In this document: positions 1 through 5,442 of the stretch, in pieces
Layout: every line of letters starts with the position of its first letter
Position numbering within the stretch: position 1 is the stretch's first letter
The notes under the pieces: generated by a model
What the model saw: the letters and a program-made list of their open reading frames with translations, nothing else
Database searches by the model: none
What the model was told of the DNA's origin: nothing
Program-made: the position numbers and the translations under genes
From: Atribacteria bacterium SCGC AAA255-N14
GTDB lineage: Bacteria; Atribacterota; JS1; SB-45; 34-128
Reading direction: 5' to 3'
Length of the DNA stretch: 6,826 bases
NCBI GenBank assembly: GCA_000405345.1
Contig: ASPC01000116.1
Coordinates: 1-6,826, forward strand

Positions 1-50
1 AATAAAAATAAACAAGTATCAAAGGATAATTTTTATATATTTTTCAATTT

Positions 51-1358
51 TTAATCACATGTTCCCGTTGCTTTTACCAGCGCAGCACGATTGATATTGT
101 AATCATAAAGAGCATTTAAATAATTAGTCTCAGCTTCAATAAGGGTACTTTGGGCATCAATCACTTCGGTATTTGTTGCAATGCCTTCATTATATTTTAC
201 CTGAGCAATGCGAAAACTTTCCTGGGAATTTTTTATGCCTTCTTCAGCTACCTTAATTAATTTTTCTGCTTCTTTCATATTCAAATAAGCAGAACGCACT
301 TCAAATTCAATTAATTGCCGCGTTTGCTTTTCGCTTTGGTCAACCTGAGCAAGCTTTATCTCCGCCTGTTCGATCTTGGCTTTGTTAACGCCACCATCAA
401 AGAGAGAATATTCTGCTACGATCGTAGCCTGCCAGCTGGTGGTTCCCGAATCAGCACTTAACATTACCTGGGGTTTTCTATTGCTTTTGGCCACATCAAC
501 CATTTCTTTCATGATCCTTCTTTGCTGGGCAATATTCATGATTTCGGATCGATTCTCTCCGGCCTGGACTAAAGCATCTTCCAGATTAATTTCGCAGGGT
601 TCATAGGATAAATTATTCTCCAATACCAATTCGGTATTTAAATCAATCCCCATAATAGAATTAATATTGTACATCGTCAGTTCAAAACCATTTTCTGCCT
701 TGATTAGATTATGTTCGAGATTGGATAACTGTGACTTAATTCGATTCAAGTCTATCGGGGCAATCATTCCTTCTTTTAATAGTGCTTCCGATGATTCCAG
801 GTGAGCTTGCATCTGCTTGACTGCCTGAGCACTTACTTTTTTTATACCTTCAGCTTGCAGGGCCTGGTAATAAGCCTCAGTAACTTTATAAATAATTTCC
901 TGTTTTTCTTTCTCCAGGTCATTCAAAGAAATTTGCTTATTGGTTTCTGCCTGATCAATTATTGATTCTATTTTACCTCCGCTATAAAGAATTTTTGTTG
1001 TTCTGATAGAGAGAATCAGATCCCCTTGGCCAATAGCAAAAAGATCGCTGTAATCACCTGCCTCCATATCTTCCTCACTAAGGATCTTACTCTTCTGAAG
1101 GTAACCGCCTTGCACTTTCATATTTATTTTTTTTGCTCCCTCAGCTTCTTTAACCTGAGCCTGGCTGATATCTACCGTCGATTCAGCTATTTTATAACCT
1201 ATATTATTTTCCAGAGCAATTTGAATGCTCTTTTCCAGGTTTATATTCGTTGGAGAGGAGGCTGTAAAGATGAGTAAATGACTAACTAAAAAAAATATTA
1301 ATCCCAAAAAAAGGGTGAAAATAACTTTACCTAAAAAATAATTTTTTTTCAACCTCAT
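51..1358 (-). CDS. TolC-family outer membrane efflux channel
   Basis: Outer-membrane channel subunit of a tripartite efflux or type I secretion system, in which an inner-membrane pump passes substrate through a periplasmic adaptor into the TolC tunnel. The 435-residue product starts with a basic MRLKK and a hydrophobic stretch to about residue 33 (signal peptide). Two outer-membrane-efflux repeats follow, roughly residues 38-230 and 250-430. Each is mainly long coiled-coil helix rich in Glu, Gln, Lys and Ala, and each has a short strand segment (YSGGKIES in the first, YSLFDGGVNKAKIEQAE in the second). The length is normal for the family. I chose ATG at 1358 because GGAG lies 8 bases upstream; a GTG at 1367 would sit directly against that site. 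The ribosome binding site overlaps the stop of the AbrB-type gene, so the two are probably translationally coupled. Adaptor and pump genes are expected past the left edge. The substrate cannot be told from sequence. Confidence 0.93.
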   Translation of the reverse strand: MRLKKNYFLGKVIFTLFLGLIFFLVSHLLIFTASSPTNINLEKSIQIALENNIGYKIAESTVDISQAQVKEAEGAKKINMKVQGGYLQKSKILSEEDMEAGDYSDLFAIGQGDLILSIRTTKILYSGGKIESIIDQAETNKQISLNDLEKEKQEIIYKVTEAYYQALQAEGIKKVSAQAVKQMQAHLESSEALLKEGMIAPIDLNRIKSQLSNLEHNLIKAENGFELTMYNINSIMGIDLNTELVLENNLSYEPCEINLEDALVQAGENRSEIMNIAQQRRIMKEMVDVAKSNRKPQVMLSADSGTTSWQATIVAEYSLFDGGVNKAKIEQAEIKLAQVDQSEKQTRQLIEFEVRSAYLNMKEAEKLIKVAEEGIKNSQESFRIAQVKYNEGIATNTEVIDAQSTLIEAETNYLNALYDYNINRAALVKATGTCD

Positions 1359-1370
1359 TTTTATCACTCC

Positions 1371-1634
1371 TTATTTTTCTTTATTTTTACCTGTTTTTAC
1401 ACTATCCATACTTCTTCCAAATATTTGCTCAGTCAATTCCTTAAACTTTTCCTGTTTTTCAATAAATGGCTGGATTTTTAACACCGCAAAACCTTCATGA
1501 TGAGGACCGGAAAGGACAACCAATTGTTCGTCAGAGGCAATTGACAGTTCTTTCCGTAATTTTGCCGGAATAATGATTTGCCCCTTTTTCCCTACAGTAA
1601 CCGTAGTGAAATATAAATCAGAATGATCAAACAT
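1371..1634 (-). CDS. AbrB/MazE/SpoVT-type DNA-binding regulator
   Basis: Small 87-residue protein with an N-terminal swapped-hairpin AbrB DNA-binding domain at about residues 8-55. The signature is VTVGKKGQIIIPAKLRKEL followed by a short strand region ending in GFAVLKI. The C-terminal 30 residues are charged and probably helical. The start is well supported: AAGGAG sits 7 bases before ATG 1634. It is the first gene of a unit with the TolC-family channel, 12 bases downstream. No toxin gene is next to it, so it is more likely a local transcription regulator of the efflux operon, perhaps autoregulatory, than an antitoxin; this role is inferred from position. It shares the fold with the antitoxin at 3309-3581 but the two are not close in sequence. 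Confidence 0.88.
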   Translation of the reverse strand: MFDHSDLYFTTVTVGKKGQIIIPAKLRKELSIASDEQLVVLSGPHHEGFAVLKIQPFIEKQEKFKELTEQIFGRSMDSVKTGKNKEK

Positions 1635-1701
1635 TTTTCATCTCCTTTTTTTCCGAATTGTTTTACTTGTTGGATATTTAGCATTTTTCGTACTTTTGGT
1701 A

Positions 1702-1730
1702 TTTATATCACACCTCATACATGTTGTCAA
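1702..1730 (-). promoter_or_regulatory. Sigma-70/A-type promoter of the AbrB-TolC operon
   Basis: On the minus strand, TTGACA (1730-1725) and TATAAA (1707-1702) are separated by exactly 17 bases, a near-perfect housekeeping promoter. The predicted start of transcription is near 1694-1696, giving a leader of about 60 bases before ATG 1634. A strong promoter feeding an operon with its own DNA-binding protein suggests negative control. No perfect palindromic operator is visible, which is usual for AbrB-fold proteins. Confidence 0.75.
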
Positions 1731-1785
1731 TGATATTAACTCTGGAATTTTGCTTGACTTTGAGGTTAGTCCTAAAAACAAAGTG

Positions 1786-1896
1786 CTAGATACTCATTTC
1801 TAAGTTATCAGTAAGTATTTCACCGGAAAGAATAACCCGGTCCACCCGGTCATTTACCAGAAGATGATGAATATTTTTTGGGAAAAGAGCATTCTC
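1786..1896 (-). pseudogene. Possible gene remnant in the divergent intergenic region
   Basis: The minus strand has an open stretch of about 36 codons ending in TAG (1786-1788). It reads like real protein (for example LVNDRVDRVILSGEILTDN) but is preceded by an in-frame TAA and has no ribosome binding site or good start codon. It could be the C-terminal tail of a gene whose 5' part was deleted. I do not recognise the family. Chance is a serious alternative for so short a stretch. The rest of the 313-base gap between 1635 and 1947 holds the two divergent promoters. Confidence 0.22.
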
Positions 1897-1906
1897 TGGT
1901 TATTTT

Positions 1907-1915
1907 TGATATAAT
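1907..1915 (+). promoter_or_regulatory. Extended -10 promoter of the PAP2 gene
   Basis: TGATATAAT is a perfect extended -10 element (TGnTATAAT). No convincing -35 box lies 16-18 bases upstream, which fits an extended -10 promoter. Transcription would begin near 1922, leaving a short leader that contains the ribosome binding site at 1936-1940. Confidence 0.6.
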
Positions 1916-1947
1916 AAATTATTATAGCTGATAAGGGAGGTGCCGGA

Positions 1948-2850
1948 ATGGATGCCATTTTTCAGTGGGGATTAAATTTCATTATTATGGTTCAACGGAT
2001 TGACACACCCTTGCTGGATTCTTTTTTTCGAGCTGTTACCTCTCTTGGAGATGAATTATTTTACTTGCTTTTATTTCCCTTCCTTCTCTGGTGTGTTGAC
2101 TTTTATTTGGGGATACGAGTCGGAATTATCTTTTTATTATCCGTTTATGCTAATAACGGATTAAAAGAGATATTTCAGCAGCCCCGCCCTTTTGAAATTT
2201 TACCGGAAATTCAAAAAATATATGCCTCCGGATATGGTTTTCCCAGCGGTCATGCCCAGTCTTCCCTGGTTGTATGGGGGAGTATAGCTTATTGGAAAAA
2301 GCAAACCTGGATTCGTTACCTTTCTGTTTTATTGATTCTTTTGATTGGATTTTCCCGCATCTATCTGGGCGTCCATTTTCCCACCGATATCCTGGGAGGA
2401 TGGTTAATTGGCGGACTCATTCTCGGTTTAAGTTATTTCATTTTTTTAAAGATCAATCTCGATTTTATTCAAGGTAATATGGTATTTAAAATAATTGGCA
2501 TTACGCTATTTCCGCTGATCTTATTACAAATTCAATCATCACCGGATATTATCAGTTCGGTGGCTGCTTTGACCGGTATTGGCTATGGTCTGCTATTATT
2601 TCATTCTTTTATTGGAGGGATTCGGCCGGGGCACTGGCTGCAGCGTTTAATCAGTTTTTTAGTTGGGGTTATCGGAATAGGGATATTCTATCTTGGATTA
2701 AAATTAATACTGCCTTCAGAGGGCCAATCTTTCTACCAATTGTTCCGGTTTTTCCGTTATCTGTTATTGGGTATATGGATCAGTTTTGGGGCACCCTGGT
2801 TATTTATCCGGATGGGATTAGCCCGTCAAGTGGAGAAAAAATCATTTTAA
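1948..2850 (+). CDS. PAP2-family membrane phosphatase
   Basis: Integral membrane acid phosphatase/phosphotransferase of the PAP2 superfamily, which removes phosphate from lipid phosphates or pyrophosphates (undecaprenyl-pyrophosphate, phosphatidylglycerol-phosphate, phosphatidate). The 300-residue protein has the complete three-part active site: K73 with R80-P81 (KEIFQQPRP), P99-S100-G101-H102 with the catalytic-type His, and S136-R137 to H143 to D147 (SRIYLGVHFPTD). Hydrophobic segments flank these motifs, and a further four or so membrane segments fill residues 150-295. This makes the protein longer than the minimal family core. GGAGG lies 7 bases before ATG 1948, and an extended -10 promoter sits just upstream, so the gene is probably monocistronic. 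It is divergent from the AbrB-TolC operon. A role in recycling the undecaprenyl carrier is possible but cannot be separated from other lipid substrates by sequence. Confidence 0.94.
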   Translation: MDAIFQWGLNFIIMVQRIDTPLLDSFFRAVTSLGDELFYLLLFPFLLWCVDFYLGIRVGIIFLLSVYANNGLKEIFQQPRPFEILPEIQKIYASGYGFPSGHAQSSLVVWGSIAYWKKQTWIRYLSVLLILLIGFSRIYLGVHFPTDILGGWLIGGLILGLSYFIFLKINLDFIQGNMVFKIIGITLFPLILLQIQSSPDIISSVAALTGIGYGLLLFHSFIGGIRPGHWLQRLISFLVGVIGIGIFYLGLKLILPSEGQSFYQLFRFFRYLLLGIWISFGAPWLFIRMGLARQVEKKSF

Positions 2851-2862
2851 ATAGCACATCCT

Positions 2863-3016
2863 ATAGAACTCCTCAAACCCCATAGGTTCTCCGCTAAAAG
2901 CTGTCGAATCATTAACCTGCTATTTCTGCCCTATTTATCTAATTTAAAAGTAAAATATTAATTATTTAAGGAAGTAGGTGTCTGTCCCTATTACTTCCGT
3001 TCAAGGTGCATTTTTA
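2863..3016. repeat. Dispersed repeat, copy A (transposon-derived, left of the TA module)
   Basis: First of two imperfect direct copies (the other is 3753-3893). The best-matched block, 2931-2970 against 3817-3856, is identical at 38 of 40 positions. Both copies end with AAGGTGCATTTTTA (here 3003-3016). A 7-base-pair hairpin, GGAAGTA (2970-2976) with TACTTCC (2992-2998), encloses a TCTGTCCCTA-type tag. On the minus strand 2863-2896 translates as GEPMGFEEFYRM, which aligns with the GKPIESEEFFNQM of copy B and resembles the start of the C-terminal tail of REP-associated Y1 transposases. I read it as an internally deleted, non-autonomous relic. With 3017-3055 it fills the gap between the PAP2 gene and the toxin gene. 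Confidence 0.6.
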
Positions 3017-3055
3017 CTCGTCATTTACACAAAGGGTTGTAGGGCAAAATATTTA

Positions 3056-3325
3056 CTAAGGTCGATTTAATACTTTATGTTCCCCAACCGTTCTAAGAAT
3101 GATTAATTTGCCTTTTAAGTTAAAAGTAATTCTTAAGCTTTTAGAAGCCCTCGCTTCCCAAATAGAATTTGTTCCTTTGAGTTTTTTTGTTTCAAGAGAA
3201 GGATGTTCTAAATCTCTTTCCATTTGTAAGAGGGCTTGATTAATTCTTTTTTGAAATTGAGAAGATAATTTTTTATAGTCCCGCCTAAACCTCGGTAACC
3301 AGACAAATTTATTTATTGAGTTCAT
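3056..3325 (-). CDS. RelE/ParE-superfamily toxin
   Basis: Toxin of a type II toxin-antitoxin pair, 89 residues, typical length for this fold. N-terminal helices (residues 10-45, with RFRRDYKKL and QKRINQALLQM) are followed by the strand core. The signature is KKLKGTNSIWEARASKSLRI, then LIILRTVGEHKVLNRP with His83 close to the C-terminus. RelE-like members cleave mRNA on the ribosome and ParE-like members inhibit gyrase. The IWEAR and GEHKVL pattern fits the broad YafQ/RelE/ParE group, but the target cannot be assigned. The start ATG 3325 overlaps the last 17 bases of the antitoxin gene. This antitoxin-first overlapping order is standard for such pairs and gives coupled translation. Downstream lies repeat copy A. 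Confidence 0.88.
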   Translation of the reverse strand: MNSINKFVWLPRFRRDYKKLSSQFQKRINQALLQMERDLEHPSLETKKLKGTNSIWEARASKSLRITFNLKGKLIILRTVGEHKVLNRP

Positions 3326-3581
3326 CTATTAATTCCCTAACATCTTTAACTTCTTTGCCTTTTCCCTGTTGAAGTTCTAACTCTGCTTCTTCTTCGGCTT
3401 TTTGATGTTCCTTGGTCCAAAACCACATCTGGCTTTTATCGATCAGTTCTTTGGGAATTACTTTTAGTATATTTCCTTCCATTTCAACTTCCACATAATC
3501 TCCAGGTTTACAGTGCAATGCACTTCTAAACTTTGTTGGTATGGTAATTTGTCCTCTGGGATTTATTTTAGTTAAACTCAT
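3309..3581 (-). CDS. AbrB/MazE-type antitoxin
   Basis: Antitoxin partner of the downstream RelE/ParE-type toxin, 90 residues. Residues 3-46 form an AbrB-type DNA-binding domain (LTKINPRGQITIPTKFRSAL, then GDYVEVEMEGNILKVIP). Residues 48-90 form an acidic helical tail containing KSQMWFWTKEHQ and VRELIDEL, the part expected to wrap and neutralise the toxin. The AbrB DNA-binding head would autorepress the operon. AAGGAGGT lies 8 bases before ATG 3581, a very strong ribosome binding site, which helps antitoxin exceed toxin. A 12-base direct repeat in the promoter (3594-3629) is a candidate operator. An AbrB head paired with a RelE-type toxin is a known hybrid arrangement. The module is intact. 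Confidence 0.88.
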   Translation of the reverse strand: MSLTKINPRGQITIPTKFRSALHCKPGDYVEVEMEGNILKVIPKELIDKSQMWFWTKEHQKAEEEAELELQQGKGKEVKDVRELIDELNK

Positions 3582-3593
3582 AATTATTACCTC

Positions 3594-3630
3594 CTTTCAC
3601 ATTATCATAATATCATACTTTCACATTATA
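3594..3630 (-). promoter_or_regulatory. TA operon promoter with direct-repeat operator candidate
   Basis: The minus strand has TATAAT (3630-3625) as a perfect -10 box; the -35 region is weak. The 12-mer ATAATGTGAAAG occurs twice, at 3629-3618 and 3605-3594, exactly 24 bases apart, just over two helical turns. The first copy overlaps the -10 box and the second abuts the ribosome binding site. A repeated site on one helical face over the promoter is a good candidate for autorepression by the antitoxin or the TA complex. Confidence 0.55.
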
Positions 3631-3673
3631 ATCAAAATATTGAAAATAAGTTTATGTACTATTTTTCTATGGT

Positions 3674-3781
3674 TTAATTTTCCCTTTTACGAGGTTTTCC
3701 TTTAGGATGTCTATCTATAATAATATCTAAAGTTTCAACCATCTGGTTAAAAAACTCCTCAGATTCTATAGGTTTTCCGAT
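3674..3781 (-). pseudogene. C-terminal remnant of a REP-associated (Y1) transposase
   Basis: The minus strand encodes a 35-residue tail ending in TAA (3674-3676). It starts IGKPIESEEFFNQMVETL and ends in a basic HPKGKPRKREN. This resembles the usual ending of REP-associated tyrosine transposases, a G(R/K)P-GSEEF motif followed by a Pro/Arg/Lys-rich tail. The frame stays open for about 11 more codons upstream to near 3814, but those residues are not recognisable. The HUH catalytic domain (His-x-His and the catalytic Tyr) is absent, so this is a relic that cannot mobilise itself. The assignment rests on a short motif and my memory of the family, so it is moderate. Confidence 0.45.
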
Positions 3782-3917
3782 CAAAATTACCAAATTATTA
3801 AATTGGTAAACCTTTTCTATTTATCTAATTTAAAAGTAAAATAATAATTATCTAAGAAAATGGGATGTATCCCTATTTAAAGGTGCATTTTTATTTTCCA
3901 CCCTAGGTGCATTTTAG
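3753..3917. repeat. Dispersed repeat, copy B (transposon-derived, right of the TA module)
   Basis: Second direct copy of the repeat at 2863-3016, overlapping the transposase-tail remnant. It keeps the AACTCCTC and ATAGGTT..TCCG block, the 38/40-matched block (3817-3856) and AAGGTGCATTTTTA (3880-3893). At the position of copy A's hairpin it has a different one, GGGAT-GT-ATCCC (3862-3873). The end tag AGGTGCATTTT is repeated again at 3905-3915. The TA operon and its promoter lie entirely between the two copies. Together with 3898-3967, where I see nothing else, it fills the gap between the TA promoter and the UPF0158 gene. Confidence 0.6.
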
Positions 3918-3967
3918 TTTACTATTTCCAAAATTCTCAAAGGGCTAACTCCAACGGTGACTGTTAT

Positions 3968-4450
3968 CTATTCAGGTTCAATTCCCATACTATTTAACCA
4001 CTCAATCACTTTTTTATTGATTTTTTCATCTCTAAATGTAAACCATTTTTCCCTATAATCTGGATAATCTGCTATTATATTTTTAAATCGTCGGAATGCT
4101 CCCTTTCCGTCTAAAGCTATATTCAATTTTTCCCTTAATAAATCATCCTCAATCGTCTCGGTAAATTCAACCATTAATTGATATCCATTGCATGGTGAAC
4201 CTTCAGGAATATAAATATAACCATCGGGGTTTTTAAATAATATATCCTGTGCTACTTTAATATCCTTTTTCTGCCAATCAAGCAATTCTTCTCTTAAATT
4301 CTCATCCTCTTCTTCAACATATCTGGATATTTCCTCCAGGAGAAAAATAACTTCTCCGGTTTCTTTGTCCAGATAATAATTCATATCAACCCGAGCTACA
4401 TCATCCATGGCACTAGCAATCATTTCCAAGTCTACTTTTAATTTTATCAT
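3968..4450 (-). CDS. UPF0158-family protein of unknown function
   Basis: Soluble acidic 160-residue protein matching the UPF0158 family, whose function is not established. Recognisable features are the N-terminal LEMIASAMDDVARVDMNYYL, the strand ETGEVIFL, the central GYIYIPEGSPCNGYQLMVEF, and the C-terminal DGKGAFRRFKNIIADYP followed by REKWFTFRDEKINKKVIEWL. These are typical of the family and span its whole length, so the gene looks intact. I chose ATG 4450 because GGGGAG lies 9 bases upstream. An in-frame ATG at 4474 has no ribosome binding site and would lie upstream of a transcription start predicted from a weak TAGAAT box (4480-4475). The gene appears to stand alone, between repeat copy B and a REP-like hairpin region. 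Confidence 0.88.
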   Translation of the reverse strand: MIKLKVDLEMIASAMDDVARVDMNYYLDKETGEVIFLLEEISRYVEEEDENLREELLDWQKKDIKVAQDILFKNPDGYIYIPEGSPCNGYQLMVEFTETIEDDLLREKLNIALDGKGAFRRFKNIIADYPDYREKWFTFRDEKINKKVIEWLNSMGIEPE

Positions 4451-4498
4451 AACTTCGATCTCCCCTTCTCTCATATTCTAAGAAATTAGGAATTAGAT

Positions 4499-4602
4499 TT
4501 CACAACTTCGCAAAATATAGAAAGAAATAATGTGAAGTTGTGAAGCCTGACCCCAAAGCTTTCCGTCTTAATGAAAAATATGTCATTTCAAGACCTGACC
4601 CT
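4499..4602. repeat. REP-like region with long hairpin and CTGACCC tags
   Basis: A near-perfect inverted repeat (arms 4499-4512 and 4531-4544; 11 uninterrupted pairs plus 2 more beyond one mismatch) forms a hairpin with an 18-base loop. It is followed by GAAGCCTGACCCC (4542-4554) and, further on, CAAGACCTGACCCT (4589-4602). Repeated phrases of this GCCTGACCCC / GACCTGACCC type next to hairpins are typical of dispersed REP-like elements linked to Y1 transposases; that link is from memory. No transposase gene is beside it. It could also act as a transcription stop or RNA stabiliser upstream of UPF0158. Confidence 0.5.
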
Positions 4603-4971
4603 CTTCTCCTCTCGTAAGCCACAAATATTCCTCTGGCCATATAGTTTATTTTTGCATAAAGAAAGTTATTTGACTATCCTGATGTTTTTAGATTATTCTA
4701 TAGTTATAAAATTATAGTTTTGAAATGCTTTTTTTAATTATAGACCCCGCTATCCTCCATGTTCATTTGAATCTGGGAACTAGCCAGACCAATAAAACTA
4801 TAATAATTGTTAAGGCCCAGTTCCACATTTTATTCATCTCCTCTATCATTATTTCCCTGTTCGCTAAACTTAATTTTAGTTATTACCTACACTATATATT
4901 TTGCATTTTCTGTATTAACTTATGAATAAGATCCCCCACATATCACTCAGCTCATTTCTTTATATTTTCTT
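4603..4971. other. Mostly non-coding AT-rich stretch
   Basis: About 370 bases with no gene of ordinary size. Short open frames on both strands lack ribosome binding sites and protein-like composition, apart from the possible microprotein at 4763-4828. A weak AT-rich inverted repeat (CTATA..TATAG) lies near 4695-4715. I see nothing else here. Confidence 0.5.
4763..4828 (-). CDS. Possible 21-residue membrane microprotein
   Basis: The minus strand encodes MWNWALTIIIVLLVWLVPRFK then TGA: one hydrophobic helix with Trp near both ends and a basic tail, as expected for a single-pass microprotein. AGGAG lies 9 bases before ATG 4828. An in-frame ATG at 4837 directly touches that site and is less likely to be used. 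Nothing identifies a function. Its isolated position, with no neighbour closer than about 140 bases, and its tiny size leave chance as a real alternative. The good ribosome binding site and Trp-flanked helix argue for it. Confidence 0.4.
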   Translation of the reverse strand: MWNWALTIIIVLLVWLVPRFK

Positions 4972-5175
4972 TTATTCTTCTTTTTCTCGGGAGTATGATG
5001 TTATCTCCTTTTTATTATTTTCTAAAAATCGATAAATGTAGTTAATTAGACCTTCGAAATTTTCATTGAAGTTAATAAATGCAATCATTTTATTATTGAT
5101 ATCAAATATCTTTAATTTATAAGCCCGTGGTCTTATAGACTTAATTACCTTAATTGTGTAAGTTTTTATATCCAT
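4972..5175 (-). CDS. Hypothetical 67-residue protein
   Basis: I do not recognise this protein. It begins MDIKTYTIKVIKSIRPRAYK and has an alternating beta-like pattern over residues 5-35, ending in KMIAFINF. A probable helix follows (EGLINYIYRFLENN) and then a charged tail. It has no membrane segment and no Cys. The start is credible: AGGAAGG lies 7 bases before ATG 5175. The beta-then-helix outline and the small size would fit a small single-domain regulatory or binding protein, but this is only shape. It is separated from the zinc-ribbon/microprotein unit upstream by a terminator, so it is likely transcribed on its own. No clean promoter was found. Confidence 0.6.
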   Translation of the reverse strand: MDIKTYTIKVIKSIRPRAYKLKIFDINNKMIAFINFNENFEGLINYIYRFLENNKKEITSYSREKEE

Positions 5176-5249
5176 TTTTTAACCTTCCTGATATCGTATG
5201 ATTGACTAAAAAATACTATCAAGCTAATACCATTATTTTTTAAAGAGAT

Positions 5250-5297
5250 CTGCTCCCCGGAGAGAAACACTTTAAGACCCAAGGAGCAGGGGACGGC
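5250..5297. repeat. GC-rich inverted repeat, REP-like
   Basis: A locally GC-rich patch inside AT-rich DNA. CTGCTCC (5250-5256) pairs with GGAGCAG (5283-5289), and a competing short hairpin CTCC-CC-GGAG lies within the left arm (5253-5262). It runs on into GGGGACGG. On the minus strand this gives CCGTCCCCTGCTCC, a phrase type seen in dispersed clostridial REP-like repeats. I compared it by eye with common riboswitch cores (SAM, TPP, c-di-GMP, c-di-AMP, guanidine) and found no match. It lies between the terminator at 5316-5345 and the 67-residue gene. Confidence 0.35.
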
Positions 5298-5315
5298 AAC
5301 CCGATAAAGGGATAC

Positions 5316-5345
5316 AAAAGAAAAAACCGGATCACCGGGATTTTA
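5316..5345 (-). terminator. Rho-independent terminator
   Basis: On the minus strand, CCGG (5338-5335), a 4-base loop TGAT and CCGG (5330-5327) form a short hairpin. AAAA (5344-5341) can extend the stem by pairing with the first Us, and the tail is TTTTTTCTTTT (5326-5316). It begins immediately after the stop of the 30-residue microprotein and so closes the gene string coming from the right edge. Confidence 0.65.
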
Positions 5346-5438
5346 TCAATAAATTTTACTTATCAGGTAAATCAATATCGTCATCACTACAACGGTTGCG
5401 ACCCCATCCCGTATAGGATCATCAAAATTCATTTTCAT
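5346..5438 (-). CDS. 30-residue single-pass membrane microprotein
   Basis: The product is MKMNFDDPIRDGVATVVVMT followed by ILIYLISKIY, ending in TGA with a TAA directly after it. Residues 1-11 are polar and acidic; residues 12-28 form one hydrophobic helix. The ribosome binding site (AAGGAAA) lies inside the last codons of the zinc-ribbon gene, whose stop is only 4 bases before this ATG (5438), indicating a coupled pair. A terminator follows directly. ATG 5432 is an alternative start two codons in. Function is unknown; anchoring or modulating a membrane complex is a common role for such peptides but nothing here shows it. The operon placement is the main evidence that it is real. Confidence 0.6.
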   Translation of the reverse strand: MKMNFDDPIRDGVATVVVMTILIYLISKIY

Positions 5439-5442
5439 TTAA

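Noticed and set aside
376..606. Plus-strand open frame of 76 codons
   Set aside because: Lies wholly inside the TolC-family gene on the other strand and has no ribosome binding site or recognisable motif.
1026..1277. Plus-strand open frame of 83 codons
   Set aside because: Antisense shadow of the TolC-family gene; composition reflects the opposite coding strand.
1835..1850. ACCCGGT direct repeat as a regulatory site
   Set aside because: It falls within the protein-like remnant, where it encodes a DRVDRV repeat, and is far from both promoters.
2274..2477. Plus-strand open frame of 67 codons inside the PAP2 gene
   Set aside because: Overlaps the catalytic core of a well-supported PAP2 protein in another frame.
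2859..2885. CCTAT..ATAGG inverted repeat as terminator of the PAP2 gene
   Set aside because: Stem of only five pairs, long loop and no U-run.
4495..4638. Minus-strand frame beginning MARGIF, which briefly suggested a transposase N-terminus
   Set aside because: The rest shows no HUH motif or REP-transposase similarity and it translates through a hairpin repeat.
4725..4925. Plus-strand open frame of 66 codons
   Set aside because: No ribosome binding site, protein composition typical of random AT-rich translation; the better candidate here is on the minus strand.
5193..5222. TTGATA-18-TACGAT as promoter of the 67-residue gene
   Set aside because: The implied transcription start falls inside the ribosome binding site, leaving no functional leader.
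5230..5345. Possible riboswitch
   Set aside because: No match by eye to known riboswitch cores, and the minus-strand hairpin plus U-run at 5316-5345 is explained as a terminator.
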